Below, piece by piece: positions 1 through 9,811 of a stretch of 64,000 bases of DNA (positions within the stretch are counted from its first letter, which is position 1; each line of letters starts with the position of its first letter). The notes under the pieces are model-generated. The model was not told the origin of the DNA. It saw only the letters and a list, made by a program, of their open reading frames with translations, and did not search any database. The DNA is from Palsa-506 sp963836355. GTDB lineage: Bacteria > Actinomycetota > Actinomycetes > Streptosporangiales > Streptosporangiaceae. Location of the stretch: contig CAWIJO010000010.1 in the NCBI GenBank assembly GCA_963836355.1, forward strand, positions 558,001 through 622,000. The letters run 5' to 3'. Made by a program: the position numbers and the translations under genes.

Positions 1-2082
1 AGACGCGCCGAAATGCTCGATGCCGACGCTGCGCCCGGCATCGCCGACGATCTTCTCCCAGCCGCCGGTGATCCCGGCTTCCACGCTGACCCGCGCCCGG
101 ATGCCGGGCGGCAGGACCGTGTCGCGGTAGGCCGGTTCCTGCGCGGCGAACCATTCCACGCACGGCATCGAGACGACCCGGGCGCCGATGCCCGCGCCCT
201 GGAGCTGCTCGCGGGCAGCGAGGGCAACCTGCACCTCGGACCCGGTGCCGATCAGCACGACGACGGGGCTGCCGCCGGCCGCCTCGGCGAGGATGTAGCC
301 GCCGCGGGCGGCGCCTTCGGCCGACGCGTAGCCGGTGCCGTCGCCGCGGTCGAGGACCGGTATGTCCTGCCGGCTCAGCACGATGCCCGCAGGCCGGCTG
401 GCGTTCTCGATGACGGCACGCCAGCAGATGCTGGTCTCGTTCGCGTCACCAGGCCGGACCACGTCCAGGCCGGGAATGTTGCGTAGCGAGGCCAGCTGCT
501 CCACCGGCTGGTGGGTGGGCCCGTCCTCGCCCAGCCCGACCGAGTCATGCGTCCAGACATAGATCGCGGGCAGCTGCATCAGCGCAGCCAGCCGCACCGC
601 GGGCCGCATGTAGTCGCTGAACGTCAGGAATGTCCCGCCGTAGGCCCGGGTCAGCGACTGCAGCGCGATGCCGTTCAGCGCGGCGGCCATCGCGTGCTCG
701 CGGATGCCGAAATGCACCGTGCGCCCGTACGGCCCGCCGTGCCATTCCTTGGTCTGCCGCCTCGGCGGGATGAACGAGTCCGCGCCGTCCATCGTGGTGT
801 TGTTGCTCTCGGCCAGGTCCGCTGACCCGCCCCACAGCTCCGGCAGCATGGGTGCCAGCGCGGACAGCACCGCGCCGCTGGCCTTGCGGGTCGCCATTCC
901 GTCGCGGTCGGGTTCGAAGCTGGGCAGCGCGCTGGCCCAGCCGTCCGGCAGCCGCCCGGCCTGGAGCCGGTCAAGCAGCCCGGCCCGGTCCGGGCTGGCC
1001 TGCCGCCACGCTTCGTAGCGGCGCTGCCAGCCCGCGTGCGCGGCGCGGCCCCGGCCCACCACCTCGCGGGCATGCCGGAGCACGGGTTCCTCCACCGTGA
1101 ACGACTGGTCCGGGTCGAAGCCGAGCAGCTTCCTGGTCGCCGCGATCTCGTCGGCGCCCAGCGCCGACCCATGCGCCTTGCCGGTGTTCTGCTTAGTAGG
1201 CGCTGGCCAGCCGATGATCGTGTTGAGCACGATGATCGACGGCCGGGCTGCCTCGCGCCTGGCCGCCGTGACGGCCTCCAGGACCGCGTCGACGTCCTCC
1301 GCGTAGCCGTCCTGGCCGCGCCAGTCCACCGTCTGGACGTGCCAGCCATAGGCGGCGTACCGGGCGGCGACATCCTCGCTGAACGAGACGCCGGTGTCGT
1401 CCTCGATGGAGATGTGGTTCTGGTCGTGGAACACGATCAGGCTGCCAAGCTCCTGGTGCCCGGCCAGCGAACTGGCCTCGCTCGAGAGGCCCTCCATCAT
1501 GTCGCCGTCCGAGGCGACGACATAGACGTGATGGTCGAACGGGCTCTGCCCGGGCGCGGCCTCCGGGTCAAGCAGCCCGCGCTCTCGGCGCGCCGCCATG
1601 GCCATGCCCACCGCCGCGCCGAGCCCCTGCCCGAGCGGGCCGGTGGTGATCTCCACTCCCCGGGTATGCCGGTACTCCGGATGCCCGGGAGTTTTCGAGC
1701 CCCACGTGCGCAGCGCCCGCAGGTCCTCGATCTGCAGCCCGTACCCGGACAGGAACAGCTGGATGTAGAGCGTCAGGCTGGTATGCCCGGCCGACAGCAC
1801 GAACCGGTCCCGGCCAAGCCACTGGTCATCAGCCGGATCGTGCACAAGCACCTGCTGGAACAGCAGATACGCCAGCGGCGCCAGGCTAATCGCCGTGCCC
1901 GGATGGCCGCTGCCGGCCCGCTGCACCGCATCGGCGGCGAGCAGCCGGGCAGTGTCGACCGCGCGCACGTCGGCATCGGTCCAGCCGGCCCGCTCCGCCA
2001 GCGGCCGCGACAACGCCGGATCCCGGTACTCCAGGCCGGTACCCGGCGCGTTCACCGCCGCCCCGGCTTGGTGCTGATTCAT
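1..2082 (-). CDS. tkt: Transketolase, C-terminus cut by window edge
   Basis: Thiamine-diphosphate enzyme of the non-oxidative pentose phosphate pathway that moves two-carbon ketol units between sugar phosphates. The frame is open from ATG at 2082 to base 1 (694 codons, no stop). The N-terminal substrate loop (AGSGHPG, residues 56-62), the TPP/metal motif ASDGDMMEG (190-198), a pyrimidine-domain stretch with HDSVGLGEDGPTHQ and the C-terminal IEHFGAS are all readable. Bacterial transketolases are close to 700 residues, so only a few dozen residues are missing. The start has only a weak GAGG-type ribosome site. It is the most clearly house-keeping gene in the window, so it may mark the edge of the variable zone. 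The product name is secure. Confidence 0.96.
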   Translation of the reverse strand, partial: MNQHQAGAAVNAPGTGLEYRDPALSRPLAERAGWTDADVRAVDTARLLAADAVQRAGSGHPGTAISLAPLAYLLFQQVLVHDPADDQWLGRDRFVLSAGHTSLTLYIQLFLSGYGLQIEDLRALRTWGSKTPGHPEYRHTRGVEITTGPLGQGLGAAVGMAMAARRERGLLDPEAAPGQSPFDHHVYVVASDGDMMEGLSSEASSLAGHQELGSLIVFHDQNHISIEDDTGVSFSEDVAARYAAYGWHVQTVDWRGQDGYAEDVDAVLEAVTAARREAARPSIIVLNTIIGWPAPTKQNTGKAHGSALGADEIAATRKLLGFDPDQSFTVEEPVLRHAREVVGRGRAAHAGWQRRYEAWRQASPDRAGLLDRLQAGRLPDGWASALPSFEPDRDGMATRKASGAVLSALAPMLPELWGGSADLAESNNTTMDGADSFIPPRRQTKEWHGGPYGRTVHFGIREHAMAAALNGIALQSLTRAYGGTFLTFSDYMRPAVRLAALMQLPAIYVWTHDSVGLGEDGPTHQPVEQLASLRNIPGLDVVRPGDANETSICWRAVIENASRPAGIVLSRQDIPVLDRGDGTGYASAEGAARGGYILAEAAGGSPVVVLIGTGSEVQVALAAREQLQGAGIGARVVSMPCVEWFAAQEPAYRDTVLPPGIRARVSVEAGITGGWEKIVGDAGRSVGIEHFGAS

Positions 2083-2101
2083 GACAACCTCGTCTCACTC
2101 A

Positions 2102-2155
2102 AAATTGCGTGGCCAGGCCAGGCCTGGCCAGGACCAGGCAGGCAGGGCCAGGCAA
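2102..2155. repeat. CCAGGC/GGCCAGG low-complexity tract
   Basis: Upstream of the transketolase start lies a run of overlapping GGCCAGGC and CCAGGCAGG words. It can fold into several alternative small hairpins. No gene is visible. It may be a slippage product; no function can be assigned. Confidence 0.5.
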
Positions 2156-2315
2156 GTAGTGACTCCTACCCAGCCGGCGCGGCCTAACCTTGCGCGGCAC
2201 GTTTAGCTGCTCGTCCGGTGGACACGGCAACCGGGTCGATTGCGGTGGAAGGCGGGCGGCCGGACAGGCCGCGGACGTCCCGTGACAACGGCCATCGCCA
2301 CGAGCAGGAGGCACT

Positions 2316-2830
2316 ATGGGACCCGGCACCACGGCAGGTCGCGGCCCGCGGCTGCTCGGCATCTACCTCAATGATCATCTCGTCGGCGCGACTGGGGGCC
2401 TCGAGCTGGCCCGGCGGGTGGCACGGTCCAGCCTGATCCCGGCCGACGCCCGCGTGCTGCAGCGGCTGGCGGCCGATATCGCCGCCGACCGGCAGGCGCT
2501 GCTCGAGATGATGACCGCACTCGGCGTCCCGGCTCGCAGCTACAAGCGCTATGCCGCGTGGATCGGCGAGAAGGCCGGCTGAAGCTCAACGGCTACCTGC
2601 TGACCCGGTCGCCGCTGAGCAGCCTGGAAGAACTCGAGCTGCTGCGGCTGGGCGTGGAAGGCAAGGCCGCCGGCTGGCGGACGCTCCGGACGCTCGCTGA
2701 CCGAGACCGGCGGCTCGACTCCGCACGACTGGATGAGCTCATTTCCGCCGCCCGCCGCCAGGCCGGCCTGCTCGAAGACCTGCGCGTACAGGCGGCGGAC
2801 CAGGTCATAGCCGCGGACCAGGCCCGATAG
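2316..2830 (+). pseudogene. Frameshifted conserved actinobacterial protein of about 170 residues
   Basis: A strong AGGAGG site precedes ATG 2316. The first frame reads NDHLVGATGGLELARR and runs to GEKAG, then stops at 2580. The next frame continues at once with GRLKLNGYLLTRSPLSSLEE and ends at 2830. Together they look like one all-helical cytoplasmic protein known to me only as a conserved hypothetical in actinobacteria. The break fits loss of two bases near 2578. An ATG at 2558 in the second frame could in principle restart translation. Either this is a pseudogene or the assembly has an indel. Function unknown. Confidence 0.6.
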
Positions 2831-3144
2831 TCAGCGTTCAGCGGCTTCCTCACCGGCACACTCCGCTGGCTTCCCGCCTGGGTCTCCTGGCACGCCAAGC
2901 CCTACACCTCCGCCCGTCTCCGCCGCGGGGCGGTCCCCTGGGACCTAACCGTGGCGTGAAATCGGTTGGGAATGTGACCCGGTCCTGATCGCTCTCGGAT
3001 CTCCACCCTTCCTCCGGTCACGGGCCGGCGCTCAGGGCTGCAGGACCACCTTGATGCAGCCACTTCGGCTTTGCCTGTGGGCGGCCATCAGAATCTGCCC
3101 AGTGACGGTCACGATCAGGGATTCGTCAAAGTCGCGGGACGTGT

Positions 3145-3357
3145 TCAGCCTGGCCGGAGGGCCAGTAACTGGAGCGCCCGGCGGGGATCCTGGGCGTTGC
3201 GCCGTGTTTCCTCCGTGATCTTGGTTACTCCCTGTAGCCGGAACAGCGTGATGACGAGGTTGGTGAGGGCGGATATCACCTGGGGGGCGTTTCCGGTGCG
3301 GATGGTGGATTTGTCCTCGTGCCAGATCACGTCGCGTAGCCAGTGCAGGTGCTCCAT
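3145..3357 (-). pseudogene. ISAs1-family transposase, C-terminal part
   Basis: This frame reads EHLHWLRDVIWHEDKS, then RTGNAPQVISALTNLV, ending in a DPRRALQLL-type tail. It is the conserved C-terminus of ISAs1-type DDE transposases (normally IENxLHWVRDVxFxEDxS then RTGNxPQVMxxLRNL). It lacks its own N-terminus, because the rest of the gene lies beyond the serine-recombinase element at 5852-7081. The apparent ATG at 3355-3357 is created by the insertion junction. Confidence 0.88.
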
Positions 3358-3360
3358 CTG

Positions 3361-5532
3361 TCAAGCAGATTGCGCCGGTGTGACGTGTTTCGGGGTGTCG
3401 CCGGCGAATTTGGGGTGGACACGGGTGGTCCGGCCGCGGACACGGTCGATGTGGGCGCGGAGTTCGGCGAGTTCGCCGGGATCGGCGTGGATGATCCAGC
3501 GGTGCGGGTGCCGGGTTTCCTGCCGTCCGGCGATGCGTCCCTGGTGCAGCCACTTGCGAATGGTGCCGGTGGTTACGCCGAGTTCGGCCGCGAGCAGTGG
3601 CAGCCACCATTCGTGTTTCCTGGGTGCGTCGTCGGGGTGGGCGGGCAGAGGCTGGCGTCGGTGGGTGATCGGCGCTCCGGCGCGGTGCTGGATCTGCGTG
3701 ACGAGGCGGTGGCGGATCGGTCCGGCACCGCGAGCCGGAAGGAACCCTTCGGTGTTGAGCTGGTCGGCGATGCGCTGGGGATCCCAGCCCGCGTTGGCCA
3801 GTTCGGTGATCCTCTCGGCCAGATGCGGGTAGTAACTGAGGTCTTCGAACCGCTGGATCGGTCTGCGGATCACCTGGTGGGTCTGCTGTCCGCCGGCCCA
3901 GCCCACGGTGACGTCGACGAGTTCGCTACGGCCGCGGTTCGCGATAGTGATCTCGTCGATGACGGCGCGGATCACTTCTTTGCGGTCGGCGTCGGTGGTG
4001 CTCGGCGCCGACCACAAGCCCGGAAGGTCGGCCGCGGCGGCGGTGATCGCGGCCTTCTGCTGCGTGGTCAGCGCTGGCGGGGCGCTCTGGCAGAAGCGGT
4101 GCCAGTCCTCGGTCAGCTGTTGCTGGGCGGCGAGGGCGGCTTCCCAGTCCTTTTCCAGCGCCCGGACCACCAGGCGGTTTTCCGGTTCGGCCAGCCGGTA
4201 ACAGCGCTGGGCCCGGTCGACGTCGATCTGGGCGCGTTCCAGGCGCAGCCGCCAGATTTTCTCGATACCGGCACGGTCGGCGAGGATCTGCTCGGCGGCC
4301 CGCAGGCTGACCTCGGTGGCGGCAGGAACCAGCGCCGCAAGGACCTGGCCGGTGACGAACACGTCCAGACAGCGCCCGGACAGGTGCTGACAGGCCGGCC
4401 CGCCGTACTCGGCGCGGGCGCCGGTGCAGTCGTAGCTGATCCGCGGGACGCCGTCGTCGACGTGGTAGGTCACCGTCATCCGGCGGGCGCAGCGGCCGCA
4501 GCGCAGCAGGCCGGTCAGCAGCGCCGGACCGTAGCGGACCGCTCCGGGCGTGTCGGCGCGGGGGTCGTTGGCGGCGAGCCGGGCCAGGTTCGCCCGGTAC
4601 TGCTCGACGCTGATGTAGGCCGGCAGCGCCCCTTCGATGCGGGCGAGCCACTCGTCCTCGGCGTGGCCACGCAGCCCCGAACCCGGGTGCCCGGGGCGTT
4701 GCCGCATCGGATCGACCCGCCGCCGCCCGTAGGCGTAGATCCCCGCGTAGATCGGGCTGTGCAGCATGCAGGTAATCGTGGCGCGGGCCGGACGTTTCCA
4801 CACGACCTCGCCCTTGAGCGGGCCGGACCGCATCCGGATCCCCATCTCAATGCCCTGCTCCACGAGATAGCGCATCACCCCCTGGACCGTGCCGATCTCG
4901 GCGAACTTCGCGAAGACCAGCCGCACCACGGCCTGGACCTGTTCATCCGGATCGAACGTCGCCTCACCGGAGGGCCGGCGCCCATAGCCGGCCGGCAGCG
5001 CAATGGCCATCTCACCGCGGCGGGCCTTGTTCACCCGCCCGGCCTGCATCCGCTGCTTGATCAGATGGAGTTCGGCCGCCGACATCGTCCCCTTCAACTC
5101 GGGCAACAACCGGTCGTTGTACTGGACTGGGTCATAGACGCCGTCGAGATCGGCCAGTAACGCCCCAGCCAGCGCACACAGCTCGATCAGCTGATACCAG
5201 TCCTTCCCTGATCGTGCCAGGCGCGACATCTCCGTGCCCAGCACCAGCCCGACATGCCCCAGGGAAATCTCGGTGACCAGACGCTGGAAACCCGCCCGAT
5301 CGACCGCGCTGGACCCGGATTTGCCCAGATCATCGTCGATCACGATGATCCTGGCCGCCGCCCAGCCCATCGCCGCCGCCCGGTCGACCAACGCGTACTG
5401 CAGGCGCGTCGACTCGCTATGGTCGATGACCTGCTGCTTCGTGCTCTGCCGTACGTAGATCACCGCCAGCCGGCCGGTCTGACGGCTCGTCACCTTCCCG
5501 CCGAGACGCTCCCACGGCATCAACGCGGTCAC
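3361..5532 (-). CDS. Large serine recombinase (resolvase, recombinase and zinc-ribbon domains)
   Basis: A 723-residue site-specific DNA recombinase. The resolvase domain begins with AVIYVRQSTKQQV (catalytic Ser about residue 30) and includes GTEMSRLARS and DLDGVYDP. Then come the DNA-binding Recombinase domain (about 185-330), a zinc ribbon CGRCARRM...YDC...C (about 350-400), a coiled-coil stretch rich in Ala, Arg and Gln, and a C-terminal helix-turn-helix-like region. Length is typical of large serine integrases. The GTG start overlaps the stop of the small upstream frame (GTGA), implying translational coupling. The stop lies four bases from the insertion junction, so the gene abuts its attachment site. 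It probably moves the element that contains it. Confidence 0.93.
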   Translation of the reverse strand: MTALMPWERLGGKVTSRQTGRLAVIYVRQSTKQQVIDHSESTRLQYALVDRAAAMGWAAARIIVIDDDLGKSGSSAVDRAGFQRLVTEISLGHVGLVLGTEMSRLARSGKDWYQLIELCALAGALLADLDGVYDPVQYNDRLLPELKGTMSAAELHLIKQRMQAGRVNKARRGEMAIALPAGYGRRPSGEATFDPDEQVQAVVRLVFAKFAEIGTVQGVMRYLVEQGIEMGIRMRSGPLKGEVVWKRPARATITCMLHSPIYAGIYAYGRRRVDPMRQRPGHPGSGLRGHAEDEWLARIEGALPAYISVEQYRANLARLAANDPRADTPGAVRYGPALLTGLLRCGRCARRMTVTYHVDDGVPRISYDCTGARAEYGGPACQHLSGRCLDVFVTGQVLAALVPAATEVSLRAAEQILADRAGIEKIWRLRLERAQIDVDRAQRCYRLAEPENRLVVRALEKDWEAALAAQQQLTEDWHRFCQSAPPALTTQQKAAITAAAADLPGLWSAPSTTDADRKEVIRAVIDEITIANRGRSELVDVTVGWAGGQQTHQVIRRPIQRFEDLSYYPHLAERITELANAGWDPQRIADQLNTEGFLPARGAGPIRHRLVTQIQHRAGAPITHRRQPLPAHPDDAPRKHEWWLPLLAAELGVTTGTIRKWLHQGRIAGRQETRHPHRWIIHADPGELAELRAHIDRVRGRTTRVHPKFAGDTPKHVTPAQSA

Positions 5533-5815
5533 GGCTCACCGCCCGCACCGGCCGGCGGATCCGGGCCCGATGCCGCTCTCGCCGCACGCACCGCCTTGCC
5601 CGCGATCACCGCGAGCCAATGCACCGCCACCCGCCGGTTGGCCTCCGGCAGGTCCTCCCACCGCCGGGCCGTCACCGGCTCCGGGGTTTGGGGCGGCGCC
5701 CCCCTCCCTCGTCCACGACGACACATCCCGTCCGCACTCGCGGGCGCGCAACCGCTCGACGACCTCGACCAGCCGCAACAACCCCTCACGACCGATTATC
5801 GAACCCTGATCCGCT
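5529..5815 (-). pseudogene. Small companion ORF of the serine recombinase, frame-broken at a G6 run
   Basis: The upstream half reads REGLLRLVEVVERLRARECG in one frame, and the downstream half reads VTARRWEDLPEANRRVAVHW in another, ending in TGA overlapped by the recombinase GTG. The frames meet at a run of six G near 5700. Small uncharacterised ORFs with a W-x-x-LP motif commonly precede actinobacterial recombinases of this kind. The break may be an assembly error, decay, or less likely programmed slippage. Its role is unknown; a directionality or accessory factor is conceivable. Confidence 0.55.
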
Positions 5816-5851
5816 CTTTGACTACTCATAGGCGCAGTCTGCTGAGCAATT

Positions 5852-7081
5852 CTCGATCGCCTGCTGGCGGACGTAGCGCGCCAGGTCGGCGGGGCTGGCC
5901 TGGGCGGCGCCCAGGCTGGTGACGTACAGCACGGCCTCGCAGTTACGCATGATCCAGCGGCCGTTGTTCTTGATCGTGACGTAGCGCTCCAGGAGGACGG
6001 CCTGGCTGGCGTACGGGAAGCCCAGGTCTTCGGGGGCGGGCAGGACGGCGATGGTGCGGGTCCCGGCCCGCCCGCGGCTGATCTCGCTGGTAGCGGCCGC
6101 GACCGGGGTGTTCTCCCAGTCCAGGGCATCGAGCGCGGCATACGTTCCCGGCTGGTTGCCCAGCACCGGCAGCAGGTAGAACGCGTCCTTGTCTTCGGTC
6201 AGCCAGCGGGCATGCTCGCGCTGGGTCTGCATCGCGTCCGCGGTGATGACCACGTTCTGCAGGGGCAGCGGTTCCAGCAGCGGCCTGAAGTGCGTGATCT
6301 CGTTGGCCTTGCCGGCCTTGGCGACCTTGTCCTGGCCGATGACCAGGCCGGTGACGTGGGTGATGGCGCCGAGCAGGTGCACCTTCTTCTTCCCGCCGGC
6401 CTTGGCGAGCTTGCGTTCCTTGCCGTCCACGCCTACCGCGGGCCGGGCCGGGCGGTGGGCCGGGTCGCCGGTGACCGCCGGGTCCAGCCAGGGATGGCCG
6501 GGAGCGGCCCGGAACCAGCCGTCGCCGCGCACCTCGCGCAGCGCCTCGCCGGCCGGCGGCTTGCGGCGCCGCTTCTTCTTCCCGCCGCCGGCCTGCTTGC
6601 CCGCCGCGGCGCGCGCGGCGACCCGGGCCGCCAGCGCCGGATCCAGCGCCACCGGTGCCAGGCACCCCGACAGCCCGGCCTCCAGCTCATCGGCGTCCAG
6701 CAGGGCCGGCAACCGGCCCAGCGTAGACGCGGACGGCGGCTCGAAGGCGCCGGTCACCGGGTTGCGGCGGGTGCCATGCGCGGCCAGCACGTCCGGATCC
6801 CAGCCCGCCGCCGCCCCGGCGATCGCCAGCACGCTGGAGTACCCGCACGCCACCCCCGCGACCAGCACCGACACCAGCGAGCCCAGCGAGTGCCGGATCC
6901 CGCGCGGCTTGCGCGGATCAGTCAGCCGGGCCGCCAGCACCTCGCGCAGCGACGCCGGCGCCCTCCCGCCTGGCGCCAGCGGCGCGCCGGCCGCCCCCAG
7001 ATGGCAGCGGATAACCTTGAACAGCGATGATGCATACACGGGCACGGCCTTTCTGATGACCATTCGGATATTCGCACCCAA
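5852..7081 (-). pseudogene. ISAs1-family transposase, N-terminal part
   Basis: About 410 residues of an ISAs1-type DDE transposase. Visible are the LTDPRKPRGIRHSLGSLVSV N-terminal domain, AVGVDGKERKLAK, HLLGAITHVTGLVIGQ, KANEITHFRPLL and VVITADAMQTQREHARWL, all family landmarks. It breaks off after YVRQQAIE, exactly where the serine-recombinase element begins. The rest is at 3145-3354. The real start may be an internal codon before PVYASSLFKVI rather than 7081. Confidence 0.9.
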
Positions 7082-7416
7082 ATGATCAGCAGGGGCCGTG
7101 CCCCCAGATCAAGCACATCCGGCCGGACAAGACCCCGTGTCGCGGGGGACCCGCCCCCGCGGCACCGCGAGGCTCACGCACCGTCACAGACCCCGGCGCC
7201 CGGGCACTCCCGCCGCGACCCGGCCGGCGCCGCGAAACCACCAGGCCAATCCGATCACGCACAGTCACACCGACTTTGACGAGTCCCTGCGGTCACGATG
7301 CCAGCGCCATGGCCATCACGGAGAGTAATCCCGGTTAGTTGGTCTTTCGCCGCAAACTGACCGCCGAACGAACGATGCTCCTATGTTTGTCAATGGCTCG
7401 GATGATGTTTTCGTTT

Positions 7417-8230
7417 TCAATTTGCGGGGGTCGGGTGCCCGAGCGGGGAGAGCCGGGCCACGTCCGCCCGATCGAACTTTTGCCCCGTGGCGACAAGATG
7501 GTCCAGGGCGGCCTGGATGTACACGGTCTGCCACAGCACGATGACGTTGACCATGAGCCCCAGTGCGCCCATCTGGTTCTCCTGGCCGGCCTGGTAGTGC
7601 TGGCGCAGCTGGCCCCGCCCTCCATGGAAGGTGTCCCGGGCCAGGCTGTTGCGGCTCTCGCCCCGGACCAGGATGCGGTGGATGGCCCGCCGGTAGTCCG
7701 CGTCGTGGCAGTAGTCGAGGACGTGGAGGGTCTTGATGATCCGGCCCAGCTCGACCAGGGCCCGCCCAGGCTGGAGGGGTTCGGGCCCCGCTGGAGGGAG
7801 CGCAGGATGGCCGAGGGGGCCTCCAGCGAGGCTGCGAGGCGGCAGATCTGGTCCCACTGCCCGGAGATGAGCGAGGTGTTGGCGCGGTTTCGGGCCAGGC
7901 CCTGCAGCGGCCCGTAGTCGGCGCGGGCGTCGATCACCCAGAGCCGGTGGTCGGCCAGGCGTGGGCCGTAGCGGTAGCCGAGTGCCCAGGCCAGGGCGAA
8001 AACGATCTCCGAAGCTCCGGCGGTGTCGGTCGACACGGTGTCGGGGCGTAGGACCGTCTGGTTGGCCATGAGCCCGTCGAGGGCGTAGAGGCTGTCCCTT
8101 TCGGTGCCGGGGATCAGCGTCTGGTGGAAGGTGGAGTGGGTGTCGGCCATCCAGGTGTAGAGCGTCGAGCCCCGCTGGCGGCCGAAGTAGCGGGGTTGTA
8201 GCCGGCGATCGCCTCGGGGCCGGAGCCGCC
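7417..8230 (-). pseudogene. Tn3-family transposase, C-terminal remnant
   Basis: It reads PRYFGRQRGSTLYTWMADTH, STDTAGASEIVFALAWALGY, then VELGRIIKTLHVLDYCHDAD and MGALGLMVNVIVLWQTVY, which are signature blocks of the Tn3 DDE transposase. A frame change occurs near 7780 (between LQRGPNP and PGRALVELG), and another near 8200. The N-terminal two thirds are missing. No Tn3 38-bp inverted repeat or resolvase was seen nearby, so this is a dead fragment. Confidence 0.85.
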
Positions 8231-8278
8231 TTGGGGGGGGTCCCCGTCCGCGCTCCGTCGGGGGGCCCACGGGCAAGG

Positions 8279-8932
8279 TCACGGCTGTGCGTCGTGCACG
8301 AGAATTGCGATGTGCACTCGGTTCGTGACTCCGAGCTTGGTGAGAAGGCGCGAGACGTGGGCCTTGACGGTGGCCTCGCTCATGAACAGCGATGCGGCAA
8401 CCTCGGCGTTGGAAGCGCCGGACCCCACCGCAGTCGCCACCTCACGCTCCCGGTCTGTGAGGGACGTCAGGCGCTGGGCAGCGAAGCGACGGCGATTTGA
8501 GATTTCGTCGTCGCCGAGGTGAGAGAGGAGTGTGCGGGTGACCGACGGTGAGAGCATCGCTTCTCCCGCAGCCACGAGGCGAACGGCGTTGACGATCTCC
8601 GTAGGCGCTGTGTCCTTCAACAGGAACCCGTCGGCGCCGGCCCGGAGCGCACTCATGACCTGCTCGTCGGCCTGGAAAGTGGTCAGGACGATCACATGCG
8701 GCGGCGTCGCCAGTCGGCGTAGGGCTGACGTGGCGGCAATGCCGTCCATCCCGGGCATCCGGATGTCCATCAGGACGACATCGGGTCGATGCGCCCGCAC
8801 GGCCGCAACGGCGTTGGCGCCGTCGGCTGCCTCGCCCACGACCTCCAGCTCCTTTGACGACGACAGGATCATCCGGAGGCCGGCGCGGACCAATGCGTCG
8901 TCGTCGACCAGAAGCACCCGGATCTTCACCAC
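8279..8932 (-). CDS. NarL/FixJ-family response regulator
   Basis: 217 residues. The receiver domain has the acidic pair DDD at 10-12, phospho-acceptor Asp56 in LMDIRMPGMDG and the conserved Lys of LLKDTAP. The C-terminal LuxR-type helix-turn-helix reads LTDREREVATAV then NAEVAASLFMSEATVKAHVS. It would be phosphorylated by the adjacent HisKA_3 kinase and bind DNA. The GTG start overlaps the kinase stop (GTGGTGA), so the two are translationally coupled. The kinase has lost its N-terminus, so the regulator may be uncoupled from its signal. Confidence 0.94.
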   Translation of the reverse strand: MVKIRVLLVDDDALVRAGLRMILSSSKELEVVGEAADGANAVAAVRAHRPDVVLMDIRMPGMDGIAATSALRRLATPPHVIVLTTFQADEQVMSALRAGADGFLLKDTAPTEIVNAVRLVAAGEAMLSPSVTRTLLSHLGDDEISNRRRFAAQRLTSLTDREREVATAVGSGASNAEVAASLFMSEATVKAHVSRLLTKLGVTNRVHIAILVHDAQP

Positions 8933-9811
8933 GGCAGGTCGGCCTTGACGACGAAGTCACCGGATGCGTCCGGGCCATGCACCAGGACGCCATTGGCCAG
9001 GGTCACCCGCTCCTGCAAACCAAGGAGGCCGGTGCCGGAACCCGGCAGAGCCGGACGGGCGTGGGCGCCCAGTGCGCTTGGGTTCCGAACGCTGACGTGC
9101 AGTCCGCGGTGCGGCGCTCCTGCCACCCGCACCCGGGCGTGGGTGCCGCGAGCGTGCTTGCCGATGTTGGTGAGGGCCTCCTGCACGATGCGATAGGCGT
9201 CACGACCCAAAGGGCCAGGTGCGGAGGCCGCATCGTCCACCTGCATCTCGAAGTCGACCTTCGCGCCGGCACGGCGAGTCTCCTCCACCAGGCGTGGGAT
9301 GTCGGCCAACGTTGGTTGTGGCACCGTCGACGCCCGCTCCTGCCCCGGCTTCTCCCGCAGCACACCGATCACGTCCCGCAGCTCCTCCAGCGCCTGGTGG
9401 GCCGTCAACCTCAACAGCGCTGCGCTCTCCCGCACCTGGGCAGGCAGGTCGAGTGCGACCTCGAGCGCACCGGCATGCAGCGCCACCAGGGAGATACGGT
9501 GGGCGAGCACGTCGTGCATCTCCCGCGCAATGCGGGTTCGCTCAGCCAGGCGCGCACTTTCGGCGCGGACGAGCTGATCGGCCTCGGCACGTTGGGCACG
9601 GTCGCGCAGGGTGGAGAGGAGCTGACGCCGGGCGCGGACGAACATGCCCCATCCGGTTGCGGCGGCCGCAAGCGCCGCCGTCGGCAGCATCACCGACCAG
9701 GTATTGGTCCGCCCGAGCCAGATCGAGCACACCACTGCGGACGGAACGAACAGCGCGGCGACGAGCAGGGCGGGCCGGACATGGCGGTGCACAGCCAGCG
9801 AGGACAGTGCC
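8926..9811 (-). pseudogene. HisKA_3-type sensor histidine kinase, N-terminally truncated
   Basis: The preserved part has one or two membrane helices (VAALFVPSAVVC, VMLPTAALAAAAT), the dimerisation/phospho-acceptor box REMHDVLAHRISLVALHAGA with its His, and an HATPase with IVQEALTNIGKHA and GTGLLGLQERV. It partners the downstream response regulator. Upstream of about 9811 the reading frame turns into nonsense, because the other strand there codes for an ABC permease tail. The gene has therefore lost its first membrane segments at a rearrangement junction. Confidence 0.82.

Larger units (their letters stand above)
3352..5854 (-). mobile_element. Large-serine-recombinase element inserted in the ISAs1 transposase gene
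   Basis: The insert holds a large serine recombinase and a small upstream companion frame. At the transposase 5' side the gene reads ATC GAG then foreign sequence; at the 3' side the element ends ACAGATG GAG CAC CTG. Joining the flanks at GAG restores Ala-Ile-Glu-His-Leu-His-Trp, the conserved transposase motif. The crossover therefore lies within GATSGAG, probably at GA or AG, with no duplication, as expected of serine integrases. There is no other cargo. Confidence 0.85.
3106..7299 (-). mobile_element. ISAs1-family insertion sequence with 10-bp target duplication, split by a nested element
   Basis: Terminal inverted repeats are CAGGGATTCGTCAAAGTCG at 3116-3134 and, read on the other strand, CAGGGACTCGTCAAAGTCG at 7271-7289, with 18 of 19 bases matching. 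Just outside them the 10-bp sequence CGGTCACGAT occurs at 3106-3115 and again at 7290-7299. This is a complete target-site duplication, so the element arrived as a unit. Inside is one transposase gene on the minus strand, cut in two by a 2.5-kb serine-recombinase element. Without that insert the IS would be about 1.67 kb. Confidence 0.9.

Noticed and set aside
3343..5160. 605-codon plus-strand open frame
   Set aside because: It is the antisense shadow of the large serine recombinase, whose domains and coupled start are clear; the shadow has no motif.
8854..9800. Plus-strand frame upstream of the ABC permease tail
   Set aside because: It is antisense to the kinase; only the last 105 residues have membrane-protein character.
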